From CAWCDJ01 sp963794265 (GTDB taxonomy: Bacteria; Acidobacteriota; Terriglobia; Bryobacterales; Bryobacteraceae): a stretch of DNA of 64,000 bases. Where the stretch lies: contig CAWCDJ010000004.1 of assembly GCA_963794265.1 (NCBI GenBank), positions 558,001 to 622,000 on the forward strand. The letters run 5' to 3'. The position numbers and the translations under genes are program-made. Positions within the stretch are counted from its first letter, which is position 1; each line of letters starts with the position of its first letter. The notes below the pieces were generated by a model, which did not search any database, was not told the DNA's origin, and saw only the letters and a list, made by a program, of their open reading frames with translations. This document shows positions 52,188 to 61,183 of this stretch, in pieces.

Positions 52188-53525
52188 CTACACGAACTGA
52201 TACTGTCCCGGAATCGGTAGCGGCGTGGGCTCCATCTTCTGGTCGTAGCCGTACTGCCCCGGCATCAGGTCCTGCTTCGAATTCAGGATCTGGTCCCAGG
52301 TGATCTCGAGCCCCGAATAGGCCGACTCCCGCCCCATGATGCACGTCAGCGTGCTCTCCGCGATCGGGATGGACTGGTTCACATACGGGCCGCGTCCCAG
52401 AATGCTGTCGATGAAGTTGATGTGCTCCTGCACGTACGGGCTGATCCCTTTCGTCCCGAGGTCCAGACCCGTGCTGTGGCCTTTGGTCCCCACGATCAGG
52501 TCGCTCACGTTGTTGTACAGCCCACGCGGATACTGCCGGCAGTGGCTGCTCAGGTGCACCCCGTTGGCATACGTGAAATCGGAGTGCATGTGGTCGTAGA
52601 TGTTGCCGTACAGCGCGGCGCGCGGCCGCCAGGCGGCGCCGCCGGTGGCAATCACGCTCACCGGGTGCGTGCCCACCACCCAGTTCATGAAATCGATGTT
52701 GTGGAAGTGCTGCTCCACGATCTGGTCGCCGCAGAGCCACAGGAAGCTGTACCAGTTGCGGTGCTCCCATTCCATGTCGCCCCACTTGGCATCGCGCGCC
52801 TGGGCGTGGAATACCGGGCCGCTCAGGTAATTCGAATGCAGCGCGACCACCTCGCCGATCTCGCCGTCGTGTACCCTGGCGACGCTCTCCACGTACGGCT
52901 TGTCTTCATGCCGCTGGGCGCCGGACATCACGGTCAGCTTCTTTTCGCCGGCCTTCCTGCCGGCTGCCATGAAGCGGCGCGCCCCGGTGGCGTCGGTGGC
53001 GATGGGCTTTTCCGCGAAGACATGCTTGCCGGCCTCGATCGCGGCCTCAAAATGAATCGGACGGTAACCGGGCGGCGTGGTCAGCATCACGATGTCGATG
53101 TCGGAATGGATGAGCTTCTGGTAGGCATCGAAGCCCACGAAGTGGTGCTCCGGGTCCACCTTGATCCGCGGCACGATGGAGGCCGCCAGGTCTTCCGCGC
53201 TCATCTCCTTCGCCTCGCCGTCGCGTTCCACCGTGATGCCCTTGTGGAGGGCCACGAACTTTGGGTCGCGCAACTGCCTCAGCGAGCCTTCCAGATGGTC
53301 TTCAAACACATCCGCCATGGCCACCAGTTCCACATTTTCGTTTCCGGTGAGCATGTCGACCACCGCCTGCGTGCCGCGGCCGCCGCATCCGACGATGCCT
53401 GCCCGCAGCTTTTCTTTACCCGCGCCGCGAACAAGGTAGGGCTTGACGATGGTGAAGGCAGACCCGGCAACGGCGACATTCCGCAGCAGGGAACGCCGGG
53501 AGATCGGATTCGGTTGATTTGTCAT
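52188..53525 (-). CDS. Tat-exported Gfo/Idh/MocA-family oxidoreductase
   Basis: 445 residues from ATG 53525; the much longer open frame upstream overlaps the peptidase gene and is rejected. The Tat signal has SRRSLLRNVAVAGSAFTI (about 9-26). The Rossmann motif GIVGCGGRGTQAVVDML is at about 43-59, and the cofactor-side EKPIATD at about 155-161 carries the family EKP Lys. The C-terminal alpha/beta domain has HRNWYSF, DQIVEQHFHNIDFMNWV and GRESAYSGLEITWDQIL, as in periplasmic members that process sugars. The direction of reaction and the sugar are unknown. It lies 35 bases downstream of the M14 peptidase. Confidence 0.9.
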   Translation of the reverse strand: MTNQPNPISRRSLLRNVAVAGSAFTIVKPYLVRGAGKEKLRAGIVGCGGRGTQAVVDMLTGNENVELVAMADVFEDHLEGSLRQLRDPKFVALHKGITVERDGEAKEMSAEDLAASIVPRIKVDPEHHFVGFDAYQKLIHSDIDIVMLTTPPGYRPIHFEAAIEAGKHVFAEKPIATDATGARRFMAAGRKAGEKKLTVMSGAQRHEDKPYVESVARVHDGEIGEVVALHSNYLSGPVFHAQARDAKWGDMEWEHRNWYSFLWLCGDQIVEQHFHNIDFMNWVVGTHPVSVIATGGAAWRPRAALYGNIYDHMHSDFTYANGVHLSSHCRQYPRGLYNNVSDLIVGTKGHSTGLDLGTKGISPYVQEHINFIDSILGRGPYVNQSIPIAESTLTCIMGRESAYSGLEITWDQILNSKQDLMPGQYGYDQKMEPTPLPIPGQYQFV

Positions 53526-53560
53526 GATGCTAGGGATGTTACTCCCACGCGCGGCCGGTT

Positions 53561-56329
53561 TCAATCCTGGCCGGCCGTGGCCGCGGGTTCCGCCTCTTTT
53601 CGAGGCTCCGCCTGCGGCAGGTCGTTGAAGTTCAGGATCGAATTCACCAGCATGTTGAACTCGCCGAGATTCTGCCAGCGGTAGCAGGGATTGGTGGCGA
53701 ACAGCAGGACGTGCCCCCGGGCCACGGGCCAATCGACGATTGCCGGCCGGTCGTGGGTTTCGGCGTAGCCGCGCATCAGCCCGCTGAGCACGGATTTTTC
53801 GGTGCCCTCGAACTGCATCAGCACGGTCTGGCGGTCCTCCCTCGGAACCGTCAGCAGCGGACCGCCGGCCCACCGCACGGGAAGGTTGCGCCCGGTGTAT
53901 CCATAGAAGACCGGGTGTTCGGGCCGCATCACCTGTGCTTCCACGATCGGGCCAGGAGCGTAGAACTGCGGCGAGGTTCGCGCGGCATTGATCTCGCGGG
54001 TGAGGCCGAAATCGGCCGGCAGGAAACTCGAAGCGCCAAGCGTAATCAGCACACCGCCCTGGTGAACGAATTGATCGAGCTCCGCCACTCCCTTGATTCC
54101 CATTCCGCCGGTAATATCTTCGGACTGGCCGTACATTCCGAGCGACGGAAACTCCGGCGTGCGGGTGTAGGCGAATGATTTGCCCGGTTGGGAGTCGATG
54201 TCGAAAACCAGGTTCTTGGCGCCGCCGCGGCCCTGGCTGGGGATCACGATCACGTCGTAATCGGAGCGCAGGCTGCCCTTGCGGATGCGCTCCTTGTAGA
54301 TCAGATCGTAGGGAATTTCGAAATGGTCGAATGCATACCGCACCCATCCGACATCCTGGGTGCTGCCCCAGGTGCTGAACACGGCCAGCCGCGGCAGATC
54401 CAGCAGGTGTTTCGGCACGTCGGGCGCCTTTGAAAGGCTCACCGCTTCGAGGCCCAGCTTTTCAATCTCGCTGCGCAGCCGCGGGCTCGACTCCACCAGG
54501 AACGAGCCGGCAGGCAGGGTCGTATCGCCCGCTTTGTAAGGCTTCTCGATGGCTTCGAACTTCACGTCCCTCAGGCGGTATCGAAGCGTCACCAGGGAAT
54601 TCGAGCCGTTATCGATTACCGCCGTGATGGGGCCGCTGCCTTTCACCGTGCCGGTGATCTCGAGCACGTCCACCGGCTGAACCTTGGCGTCGAGAACGGC
54701 CTTATCGGCGGTCTCGTGAACCTCTGCCTGGCTCATCAGCCCCATCGTCCAACCGGTATCGTCGTAAGTCGTGAGGCTCGGGTCGGGATAGTCCTGCTTT
54801 TCGAGTAAGATCTTTGCCAGCCGGCCGTAAGGTTGGTTCCTTTTCACGATCAGCGAGCCGGCGGGGTAAGTTCCATCCTTAAGTTTCAACTCCGAGGTGG
54901 CGCGCCCCACCTCGATCCCCTGCAACCGCAGAATATTGACGATGAAAGCCACCCGTGTCATGTCCGCCTGGCTGGCCGGCAGAACATAACCATAGGGAGC
55001 TTCCGTCTCGCCGGACTTGACCGAATTGCGGCTCTTCTCATAGAAGTTCTCGAGCACCACCTTCGGAAAACCGGCTGTAAGTTCCAGGGCCGACAGCACG
55101 CCGGTCTCCATGTAGTTCGTGTTATTCCGCATCGACCATGTCAGCCGCCGCGGCGGCGGCAGCGGACGATACCATTCACGCGCGGTCATTCCGCCGCCCC
55201 GGCCGCCGCGCCCCGCCACCGGCTCCGGAGCGCCCCGGCCTGCGCCGCCGATGGTGCGCTCCATGGTATTCGCGCCGGCGTTGCCGAAGGTCTCGTACAT
55301 CCGCAGCATCCCGTTGTGATTCGAGGACATGTAGCCAAGATATCCGGGCGACCACATGTCCACGAACGCGTGGGTCCAGACGCCCGGCATCCCGTAGGCG
55401 ATCATCCGGGTCATCTCGAAGTCCGCGAACCACGGAAGCTCGGCGTAGAGGATCGGATCGAGCGTCGGGTTCTGCGGCGCCTGTCCGCTGAAGGTATACA
55501 TGAGCGGCTCGGATTCATGCAGGTCATGCATGATAGGCGGGTGCCATTCGAGATAGAACTTCAACCAGTTCCGCATCGTTACCTGGGAGTAATTGATATC
55601 TCGATTGTTGTCGTGATAGATGTACTTACCCCAATAGGGCGGCGAAGGGATGCGGTCCTGCTCGGTGGTCTGGTTGATCAGGTAGCGGTCGTACCAGTCC
55701 ACATAGCGGTCGCGGCCATCCGGCTCGGCAACCGCGGTCATCATCACGATGACGTTCTTGCGGATGGAATCGAACAGCGGCGAATCTTCCACCGCCAGCC
55801 GGTAGGCCAGTTCCATCAGCATCTCGGGCGGGCCGGTCTCGGAGCTGTGCAGGCCGCCCGTAAACAGGTAGATCGGCTTGGCTTGGGCGATGATGCGCCT
55901 GGCTTCGGCGTCGCTGAGCCCGCGCGGATCAGCCAGGCGCGCGAGATAGCCCTTGTAGGTATCGAGATGGGCGATGGTGTCTTCGTCGGAGACGGCCACC
56001 ACCAGGCACTCGCGGCCCTCATCGGTGGTGCCGGCCGGCAGCACTTTCACGCGCTTCGAAGCAGCCGCGAGCGCGCGATAATAGCGGCTCAGGTCGGCCA
56101 CCCGGGTGAGTTTCTTCGGGGCCCCGACGTAGTAGCCGAGCACATCTTTGGGTGACGGCACGCCCGCGACTTTTGGCAGGTGATCGACCAGCGGGCTCAT
56201 GAATTGGGGGCTCGTAGTCCACTCCTTCACGAGCTTGGCGTAGTCTTCGTCCTGCGCCTGCGGTGGTTGGGCAATCAGGGCCGGCACGGCGGCCAGAAGG
56301 GCGAGCGCAATCATGCGCGGGAATGTCAT
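53561..56329 (-). CDS. Exported M14-family zinc carboxypeptidase with C-terminal GATase-like domain
   Basis: 922 residues with a signal peptide (about 1-20). The M14 zinc motif GGLHSSETGPPEM (His-x-x-Glu, about 158-170) is followed by PDGRDRYVDWY, NNRDINYSQ and HDLHESEP (a later zinc His candidate). After about residue 600 the sequence becomes a class I glutamine-amidotransferase/ThuA-like Rossmann region (AVFSTWGSTQDVGWVRYAFD, DVIVIPSQG, GGVLITLG), a common C-terminal extension in secreted M14 proteins of Acidobacteriota. Function is probably peptide or cell-wall hydrolysis outside the cell. Confidence 0.92.
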   Translation of the reverse strand: MTFPRMIALALLAAVPALIAQPPQAQDEDYAKLVKEWTTSPQFMSPLVDHLPKVAGVPSPKDVLGYYVGAPKKLTRVADLSRYYRALAAASKRVKVLPAGTTDEGRECLVVAVSDEDTIAHLDTYKGYLARLADPRGLSDAEARRIIAQAKPIYLFTGGLHSSETGPPEMLMELAYRLAVEDSPLFDSIRKNVIVMMTAVAEPDGRDRYVDWYDRYLINQTTEQDRIPSPPYWGKYIYHDNNRDINYSQVTMRNWLKFYLEWHPPIMHDLHESEPLMYTFSGQAPQNPTLDPILYAELPWFADFEMTRMIAYGMPGVWTHAFVDMWSPGYLGYMSSNHNGMLRMYETFGNAGANTMERTIGGAGRGAPEPVAGRGGRGGGMTAREWYRPLPPPRRLTWSMRNNTNYMETGVLSALELTAGFPKVVLENFYEKSRNSVKSGETEAPYGYVLPASQADMTRVAFIVNILRLQGIEVGRATSELKLKDGTYPAGSLIVKRNQPYGRLAKILLEKQDYPDPSLTTYDDTGWTMGLMSQAEVHETADKAVLDAKVQPVDVLEITGTVKGSGPITAVIDNGSNSLVTLRYRLRDVKFEAIEKPYKAGDTTLPAGSFLVESSPRLRSEIEKLGLEAVSLSKAPDVPKHLLDLPRLAVFSTWGSTQDVGWVRYAFDHFEIPYDLIYKERIRKGSLRSDYDVIVIPSQGRGGAKNLVFDIDSQPGKSFAYTRTPEFPSLGMYGQSEDITGGMGIKGVAELDQFVHQGGVLITLGASSFLPADFGLTREINAARTSPQFYAPGPIVEAQVMRPEHPVFYGYTGRNLPVRWAGGPLLTVPREDRQTVLMQFEGTEKSVLSGLMRGYAETHDRPAIVDWPVARGHVLLFATNPCYRWQNLGEFNMLVNSILNFNDLPQAEPRKEAEPAATAGQD

Positions 56330-56610
56330 AGGTGCCTCGGATACTGGTTAAACAGTATAACGCGCGGCTATCCGCGAACAGGATTGGGCTCCCTTCCCCC
56401 AACGGGCGGGCGGCTCCAGCCGCCAAAGACTGCTCAAATTTCAGGTGGGCGGATCAGAAGCTGATCCCGGATATCCAGGTGCTTGAGCGCACGTTCCGCG
56501 GCCGCCACCCTTCTATTCCACAGGCATCACGAGTGGGAGGATGCCCGAAAATTCACGACTGGACCTACAGGAGGCTACCGAAACCGCCGATAGAGGTACT
56601 TGGTGACGAC
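56330..56610. promoter_or_regulatory. Divergent intergenic region peptidase / cheA
   Basis: 281 bp between divergent genes must contain both promoters. The cheA frame is open through most of it, but the encoded residues have no Hpt-like content, so I treat it as non-coding. No convincing -35/-10 pair stands out. Confidence 0.35.
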
Positions 56611-58371
56611 GTGGACTTGGACATTCTGCAGGATTACCTGGTCGAGTCGAGGGAACTGCTGCAAAAGGCGCAAGAAGATATCCTGAGCCTTGAAGCAGAG
56701 CCCGGCAACGACGAAGTGCTCGCATCGATCTTCCGCGCCTTTCACACCATCAAAGGTGGGGCCGGTTTTTTGGACGCCCACCACCTGGTAAGTTGGGCTC
56801 ACAATCTCGAAGGTCTTCTGGACAAGCTTCGCTCGCACGCCCTGCCGGTGACGCCTGCCCGCATCGACGCCATCCTCGGCGGCATCGACGTGCTCGGCGG
56901 CATGTTTCAGGAACTTGCGAAAGAACAGAACCCTGGCCCCGGCCCCGCCGATCTGGGCCGGACGATCCAACTGCTCACCGGCCCGGAGTCTGAAGGAGCA
57001 GGAGCTCTGGCCGGTCTCGCTGCCGCGGTCACTCAGGCAGACCCGCCTCAGGTTGCCGGGGTGCACGCCGCTCCCGCGCGGGAAGTCGCAGCGCCCGTCA
57101 AACCGGAATCGAACCCTCCCGCGGGAAACAGCTCTGCGGCGGAAGTCGACGCATCGGACGCTGTCGCTCCCCGGCGATCTCCTCCTCCGAGACCCGAAGC
57201 TGTCGAGAACTCACTTCGCGTCGATGCGGACCGGCTGGATGCGGTGATGAACCAGGTGGGAGAACTGGTTCTGCTGCGGAATCGCCTGAGCTCCGCCGTA
57301 AGCGGACTCAGCAAGGAAGACGAGAACATGTCCCGGATCGCACGGGAGATGGACCTGAGGGTGAGCGACCTCCAGAACACGGTAATGCGCCTGCGCATGC
57401 AGCCGTGCAGGCGCCTGTTCCAGCAGTTACCCCGGGTGGTGCGCGACCTGTCGTGTCAGCTCAAGAAGGAAGTCCGGCTGGAACTTATCGGCGAAGAAGT
57501 GGAGATTGACAAGACCGTCGTGGACGCCCTCTCGGGTCCGATGACGCATCTCGTGCGCAACAGTCTCGATCATGGTATCGAGCTGCCGGAAGTCCGGAAG
57601 AGTGCGAACAAACCCCCCGCCGCCCTGCTGCGAATTGCGGCGATTCATCTCGGCGATAAGGTGCGGATCGAGGTCTCCGACGACGGCAAGGGAATCGATA
57701 GCCGCGTGATCATGCAGAAAGCGATCGAAAAGGAAGTGATCACAGCGGAGCAGGCTGCTCAATTTTCCGAGCAGGAAGCGCTGGAGTTGATTTTTTGCCC
57801 CGGCTTCTCCACCAAGGAACAGGCGACCGACCTCTCTGGACGAGGTGTCGGTATGGATGTAGTGAAGAAGACGACCGACAAGCTGCGGGGCCGTCTTGCC
57901 ATCGACACCAGACTGGGCCAGGGAACGCGCATCGCCATGGAGTTTCCGCTGACACTGGCCGTGCTGCCAGTGCTCTACCTGCGGGTTCGCCAGGATGTCT
58001 ATGCGCTTCCGGTCTCGGCGATCGATTGCCTGATGGATCTTGAGGACCATCGAGTGCACCGGCTCGCCGGCCGCCTGACATACCGCGTGGATGGCTCGAA
58101 TACGGTGCCGATGGTGGACCTCGGCGCGGTCTTGCAGAGTCGGCCGATGCGTCTCGGCAACGAGAGTGTCGAGGGCATATTGACCGAACGCGGCCTGTTT
58201 GTTGTCTCCGAGGTTTTGGGCAACGAAGATTCCGTGGTGAAGCCCATCGATTTTCTGGCGGCCCCCAGCCTGTACCAGGGCGCCACGATTTCCGGACGCG
58301 GCGATGTCGTCCTGATTCTGGACGCGGCAGCCATGAGTGCAACTGCCGCCGCCCTTGAAGGAGGATCCTGA
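56611..58371 (+). CDS. cheA: Chemotaxis histidine kinase CheA
   Basis: 586 residues from GTG 56611, placed just before the Hpt domain (AGAGG lies 14 bases upstream, a loose fit). Domains: Hpt (about 1-105) with phospho-His45 in FRAFHTIKGGAGF; a short Pro/Ala linker and no recognisable P2 (CheY-docking) domain; P3 dimerisation (about 205-270, MNQVGELVLLRNRL); HATPase (about 270-445: N-box MTHLVRNSLDHGIE, G1 DDGKGID, G2 GFSTKEQATDLSGRGVGMDVV); CheW-like P5 (about 450-580). All catalytic motifs are intact. Its stop overlaps the next ATG by one base (TGATG). Confidence 0.94.
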   Translation: MDLDILQDYLVESRELLQKAQEDILSLEAEPGNDEVLASIFRAFHTIKGGAGFLDAHHLVSWAHNLEGLLDKLRSHALPVTPARIDAILGGIDVLGGMFQELAKEQNPGPGPADLGRTIQLLTGPESEGAGALAGLAAAVTQADPPQVAGVHAAPAREVAAPVKPESNPPAGNSSAAEVDASDAVAPRRSPPPRPEAVENSLRVDADRLDAVMNQVGELVLLRNRLSSAVSGLSKEDENMSRIAREMDLRVSDLQNTVMRLRMQPCRRLFQQLPRVVRDLSCQLKKEVRLELIGEEVEIDKTVVDALSGPMTHLVRNSLDHGIELPEVRKSANKPPAALLRIAAIHLGDKVRIEVSDDGKGIDSRVIMQKAIEKEVITAEQAAQFSEQEALELIFCPGFSTKEQATDLSGRGVGMDVVKKTTDKLRGRLAIDTRLGQGTRIAMEFPLTLAVLPVLYLRVRQDVYALPVSAIDCLMDLEDHRVHRLAGRLTYRVDGSNTVPMVDLGAVLQSRPMRLGNESVEGILTERGLFVVSEVLGNEDSVVKPIDFLAAPSLYQGATISGRGDVVLILDAAAMSATAAALEGGS

Positions 58372-58991
58372 TGGATGTTCACAGGATTATGCAGATCATG
58401 GATGCGTCCTCTCGGACGCGACGCACTATTGAACGCTCGTTGCATGAGATCGACCGCCGCGCCCTGAATGCCATGGTTCTGGTCAAGCGGCACGGGAAGA
58501 GACTGGCAAGCTACGGCGTGGTCGCTCAGGCGTTCCGGGAGCAGGCGGTACATCTGAAGAAAGCCGCGGCTCCATTACAGCAATCGGTCGCGCCGCTGGT
58601 CCGCGCGCAGCTAGGCATCTTGCAGCGCACTCGCCTTGCGGAGATGTTTCGTCGCACCAAGGACTTGATCAGGGCGAACGGCGGCGACGGCAGTGTTTTC
58701 TCTCAATCGGAAGTGAGTTGGCGCCGCAACACCGAGGCCGAGGAAGCCGAAGTACTCACGATCCTGCGTCATCTGGTGGAGACGGTCACCCGCTTACAGG
58801 AAGGGATCGCTGAGCAGGAATACGTGGTTACCAACGGCCGGATCGAGGCGGCGCTGTCGGAGGAAAGCGGTGCGCCGCTGATGCGTGTTTCCTACGAAAT
58901 GGGGCTCGCTGTAGCCAAAGTTAGAGATGCAATCTGGAAATATCGCGCCGAATTGGAGGAGATACTGCATGAAAGCAGCGCCAGTATTTGA
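58371..58991 (+). CDS. All-helical protein of the chemosensory operon, unknown function
   Basis: 206 residues, predicted almost all alpha-helical: basic amphipathic start (SRTRRTIERSLHEIDRRALNAMVLVKRHGKRL), a long helix pair around RNTEAEEAEVLTILRHLVETVTRLQEGIAEQEYVV, and a coiled end (RDAIWKYRAELEEILHE). No Cys, no TM segment, no recognised domain. It is translationally coupled to cheA (one-base overlap) and overlaps the ODP-like gene by 23 bases, so it is an integral part of the operon. It might be a phosphatase, adaptor or four-helix sensor subunit. Confidence 0.78.
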   Translation: MDVHRIMQIMDASSRTRRTIERSLHEIDRRALNAMVLVKRHGKRLASYGVVAQAFREQAVHLKKAAAPLQQSVAPLVRAQLGILQRTRLAEMFRRTKDLIRANGGDGSVFSQSEVSWRRNTEAEEAEVLTILRHLVETVTRLQEGIAEQEYVVTNGRIEAALSEESGAPLMRVSYEMGLAVAKVRDAIWKYRAELEEILHESSASI

Positions 58992-59727
58992 AGCCGGCAC
59001 TCACCGCTGGTGGGTACTGTATGACCAGGATGAGCGTCGGGTCATCGATTCGAATGTGTATGTCATGGAGTCCAACGGTCAGAGCGCGATTTTCGATCCG
59101 GGCGGGTTCGAGATATTCCCCCAGGTTCTTGCTGCTGTAGCAGAGGTCGTGCCGCCTACGTCCGTCACCAAGGCGTTTGTGTCCCACCAGGATCCGGATA
59201 TTGCGTCCAGTCTGCCTTTGTGGAACGCATGCAACGAGCACATCCAATGGCACATACCGAGCCTGTGGGAAGGCTTCATCCGGCACTACGGAGCGCTCGA
59301 AGCCGAGTTACTCGGCACTCCCGATGAGGGCGGAGCCATGGTTGTCGGCGGCCACAAACTCGATATTGTCCCGGCGCACTATTTGCACGCCTCCGCGAAC
59401 TTCCATGTTTATGATCCTGAGGCGAAGGTCTTCTTCAGCGGCGATGTAGGAGCGGCCATCCTGCCGTCCGGCCACAGTATCTGGATCGGCGGGCACCAGG
59501 GCGCCGAGTCGGCGAGAGCGTTTGATGAGCACGTTCAACACGCTAGGTTCTTTCATCAACGATGGATGCCTTCTAACACCGCCAAAAAGGATTGGATCGA
59601 CCGCGTCCGCCAGTTGGATATCGACTATCTTTGCCCTCAGCACGGAGCGATTTACGCAGGCGAAAATGTGGAGCGTTTCCTGAACTGGTTCGACGGCCTG
59701 ACGGTCGGAACCGGAATTTCTCGGTAA
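58969..59727 (+). CDS. ODP-type di-iron metallo-beta-lactamase-fold sensor protein
   Basis: 252 residues from ATG 58969, preceded by GGAGGAG. MBL fold with the flavodiiron/ODP ligand set rather than the zinc-hydrolase HxHxDH: His73-x-Asp75-x-Asp77 in SHQDPDI, His137/140 in AHYLHASANFHVYDP, Asp159 in SGDVGAA, His225 in CPQHGAI. No flavodoxin domain follows. In Treponema denticola a protein of this type (ODP) is an oxygen-binding partner of the chemotaxis apparatus. Its place between cheA and a soluble receptor here fits the same role: oxygen or iron sensing. Metal content is inferred from ligands. Confidence 0.88.
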   Translation: MKAAPVFEAGTHRWWVLYDQDERRVIDSNVYVMESNGQSAIFDPGGFEIFPQVLAAVAEVVPPTSVTKAFVSHQDPDIASSLPLWNACNEHIQWHIPSLWEGFIRHYGALEAELLGTPDEGGAMVVGGHKLDIVPAHYLHASANFHVYDPEAKVFFSGDVGAAILPSGHSIWIGGHQGAESARAFDEHVQHARFFHQRWMPSNTAKKDWIDRVRQLDIDYLCPQHGAIYAGENVERFLNWFDGLTVGTGISR

Positions 59728-59738
59728 AGGAGCTTTCA

Positions 59739-61172
59739 ATGGCTAGCATGCTCATCCCCAATCGGCGTCGGCCCGGCAATGATACGGTTCCGGCAACAAA
59801 GACGAAGCCTTCCAAAGGTGCGGTACCCTCCCGACGGGGGTCCGGCAGCCCTGCCGCGCGCCCTGCGAATCGCCGGACGCCCGGCCCTGCAACATCCGTC
59901 GAGGAGCGGGAAGCAAATCGCGAGCGCGAACGACTGCTTCAATATGCGCGGGCGCTGCTCGAACCTCTTTCGAGCCTCGAGATGCTATGCGAGGCCGATG
60001 AGAAGATGGAAAACACCATCCTCTTTATGAACCGCGCCGCCTTGGATGCCATGAGCCTGAATCACAGGCGACTGAATCCTCTTCTTAGAGGCGCAGACGT
60101 CCGTAAAGCTCTCGGCTGCTCGATCCATCAGTTCCACAAAGATCCGGAGCACATTCGGAACATCTTCCGTGCTCTGGTAGCTGATCCGGCGCGAGGCCAT
60201 AGCACGGAATTGGCCCTTGGAGGTGTGACGTTTACGTTGAACTTCACACCGGTATGCGATCGGACTGGCAGGATTATTGCATTCCATGCCTCCTGGCACA
60301 ACATCAGCGACGCAAGACTTGCCGAACAGGTGATCACGAGCATGAGCAAGGCTGCGTCCGAAAACGCGGATTCGTTGATGGCGCTGGCTAGTGAGACCGA
60401 TCGGTCCATGAAGGCCGTGGGCGGCAAACTCAACGGGCTCGCCCAGTCTGTGGCGGACAGCCGCAAAGCTTCCAGAGGATTGATTGCGCAGGTGGGCGCG
60501 ATCGGCCGAATCGCACAAACGATTCGGGAGATCGCTTACCAGACCAACCTGCTTGCGCTGAACGCAGCCATTGAGGCGGCGCGGGCCGGAGAACATGGCC
60601 GCGGCTTCGCCGTGGTCGCTGACGAAGTGCGCAATCTGTCGAAGCGCGTTCAGAAGGCCACCGAGGAAGTGCAAAGCAATATCGTCGATATAGACGGCTC
60701 GGCCAGATCGATCGAAAAAGTTAGTCACTCAGCCGAGCAGACTGCGCACGGCGCGGAATCGGTCACGATTTCCCTCGGCGAGCGAGTTCAGTCACTGCAC
60801 AGCATGGTGGCGGTGATGAACATCGAGTCGGCAAAGAACGATATTAAGGTTTTCGTACGGAACATCTTTGCCGAAATCGGCAAACGGACAACTCCCGAAG
60901 CAGGGGGCGAGTTACCAGACCACCGTCAATCCAGCTTCGGACGTTGGTATGAGGGTGTTGGCCGGGAGTCCTTCGCACAGATTCCCGCCTTCCAGGAGGT
61001 CGGAAGTCCCTACGCGGCGCTCTATCTTAGCGCACGCGGTATCCGCACGGCCGCGCAGGCAGGAGATCGGGACGAAGCCCTGCGCCAGGCATCGGAGATG
61101 TCGCGCCTCGAGCAGGATCTGCTGGCCAAACTGGGTGAATTGAGTGCCGCCATCAGCCAGAAACAGAATTGA
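59739..61172 (+). CDS. Soluble methyl-accepting chemotaxis-like receptor with PAS and degenerate CZB-like tail
   Basis: 477 residues from ATG 59739 (AAAGGAG). No TM helices, so cytosolic. A basic, disordered N-terminus (1-55) leads to a PAS-like domain (about 70-190: ILFMNRAALDAMSL, GCSIHQFHKDPEHIRNIF, FTLNFTPVCDRTGRIIAFHASWHNIS), then the receptor signalling hairpin with the conserved tip IREIAYQTNLLALNAAIEAARAGEHGRGFAVVADEVR (about 263-300). The C-terminal 100 residues align with CZB domains (FGRWYEGVGRESF, AFQEVGSPYAALYLSARG), but the expected ligand positions read Ile, Ser, Tyr and Tyr instead of His, Cys, His and His. Probably receives its signal from the ODP-like protein. Confidence 0.92.
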   Translation: MASMLIPNRRRPGNDTVPATKTKPSKGAVPSRRGSGSPAARPANRRTPGPATSVEEREANRERERLLQYARALLEPLSSLEMLCEADEKMENTILFMNRAALDAMSLNHRRLNPLLRGADVRKALGCSIHQFHKDPEHIRNIFRALVADPARGHSTELALGGVTFTLNFTPVCDRTGRIIAFHASWHNISDARLAEQVITSMSKAASENADSLMALASETDRSMKAVGGKLNGLAQSVADSRKASRGLIAQVGAIGRIAQTIREIAYQTNLLALNAAIEAARAGEHGRGFAVVADEVRNLSKRVQKATEEVQSNIVDIDGSARSIEKVSHSAEQTAHGAESVTISLGERVQSLHSMVAVMNIESAKNDIKVFVRNIFAEIGKRTTPEAGGELPDHRQSSFGRWYEGVGRESFAQIPAFQEVGSPYAALYLSARGIRTAAQAGDRDEALRQASEMSRLEQDLLAKLGELSAAISQKQN

Positions 61173-61183
61173 GGAGTCGCGCC

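Noticed and set aside
53526..54347. Extended N-terminus of the Gfo/Idh/MocA gene
   Set aside because: It overlaps the M14 gene in another frame; the Tat signal begins at 53525.
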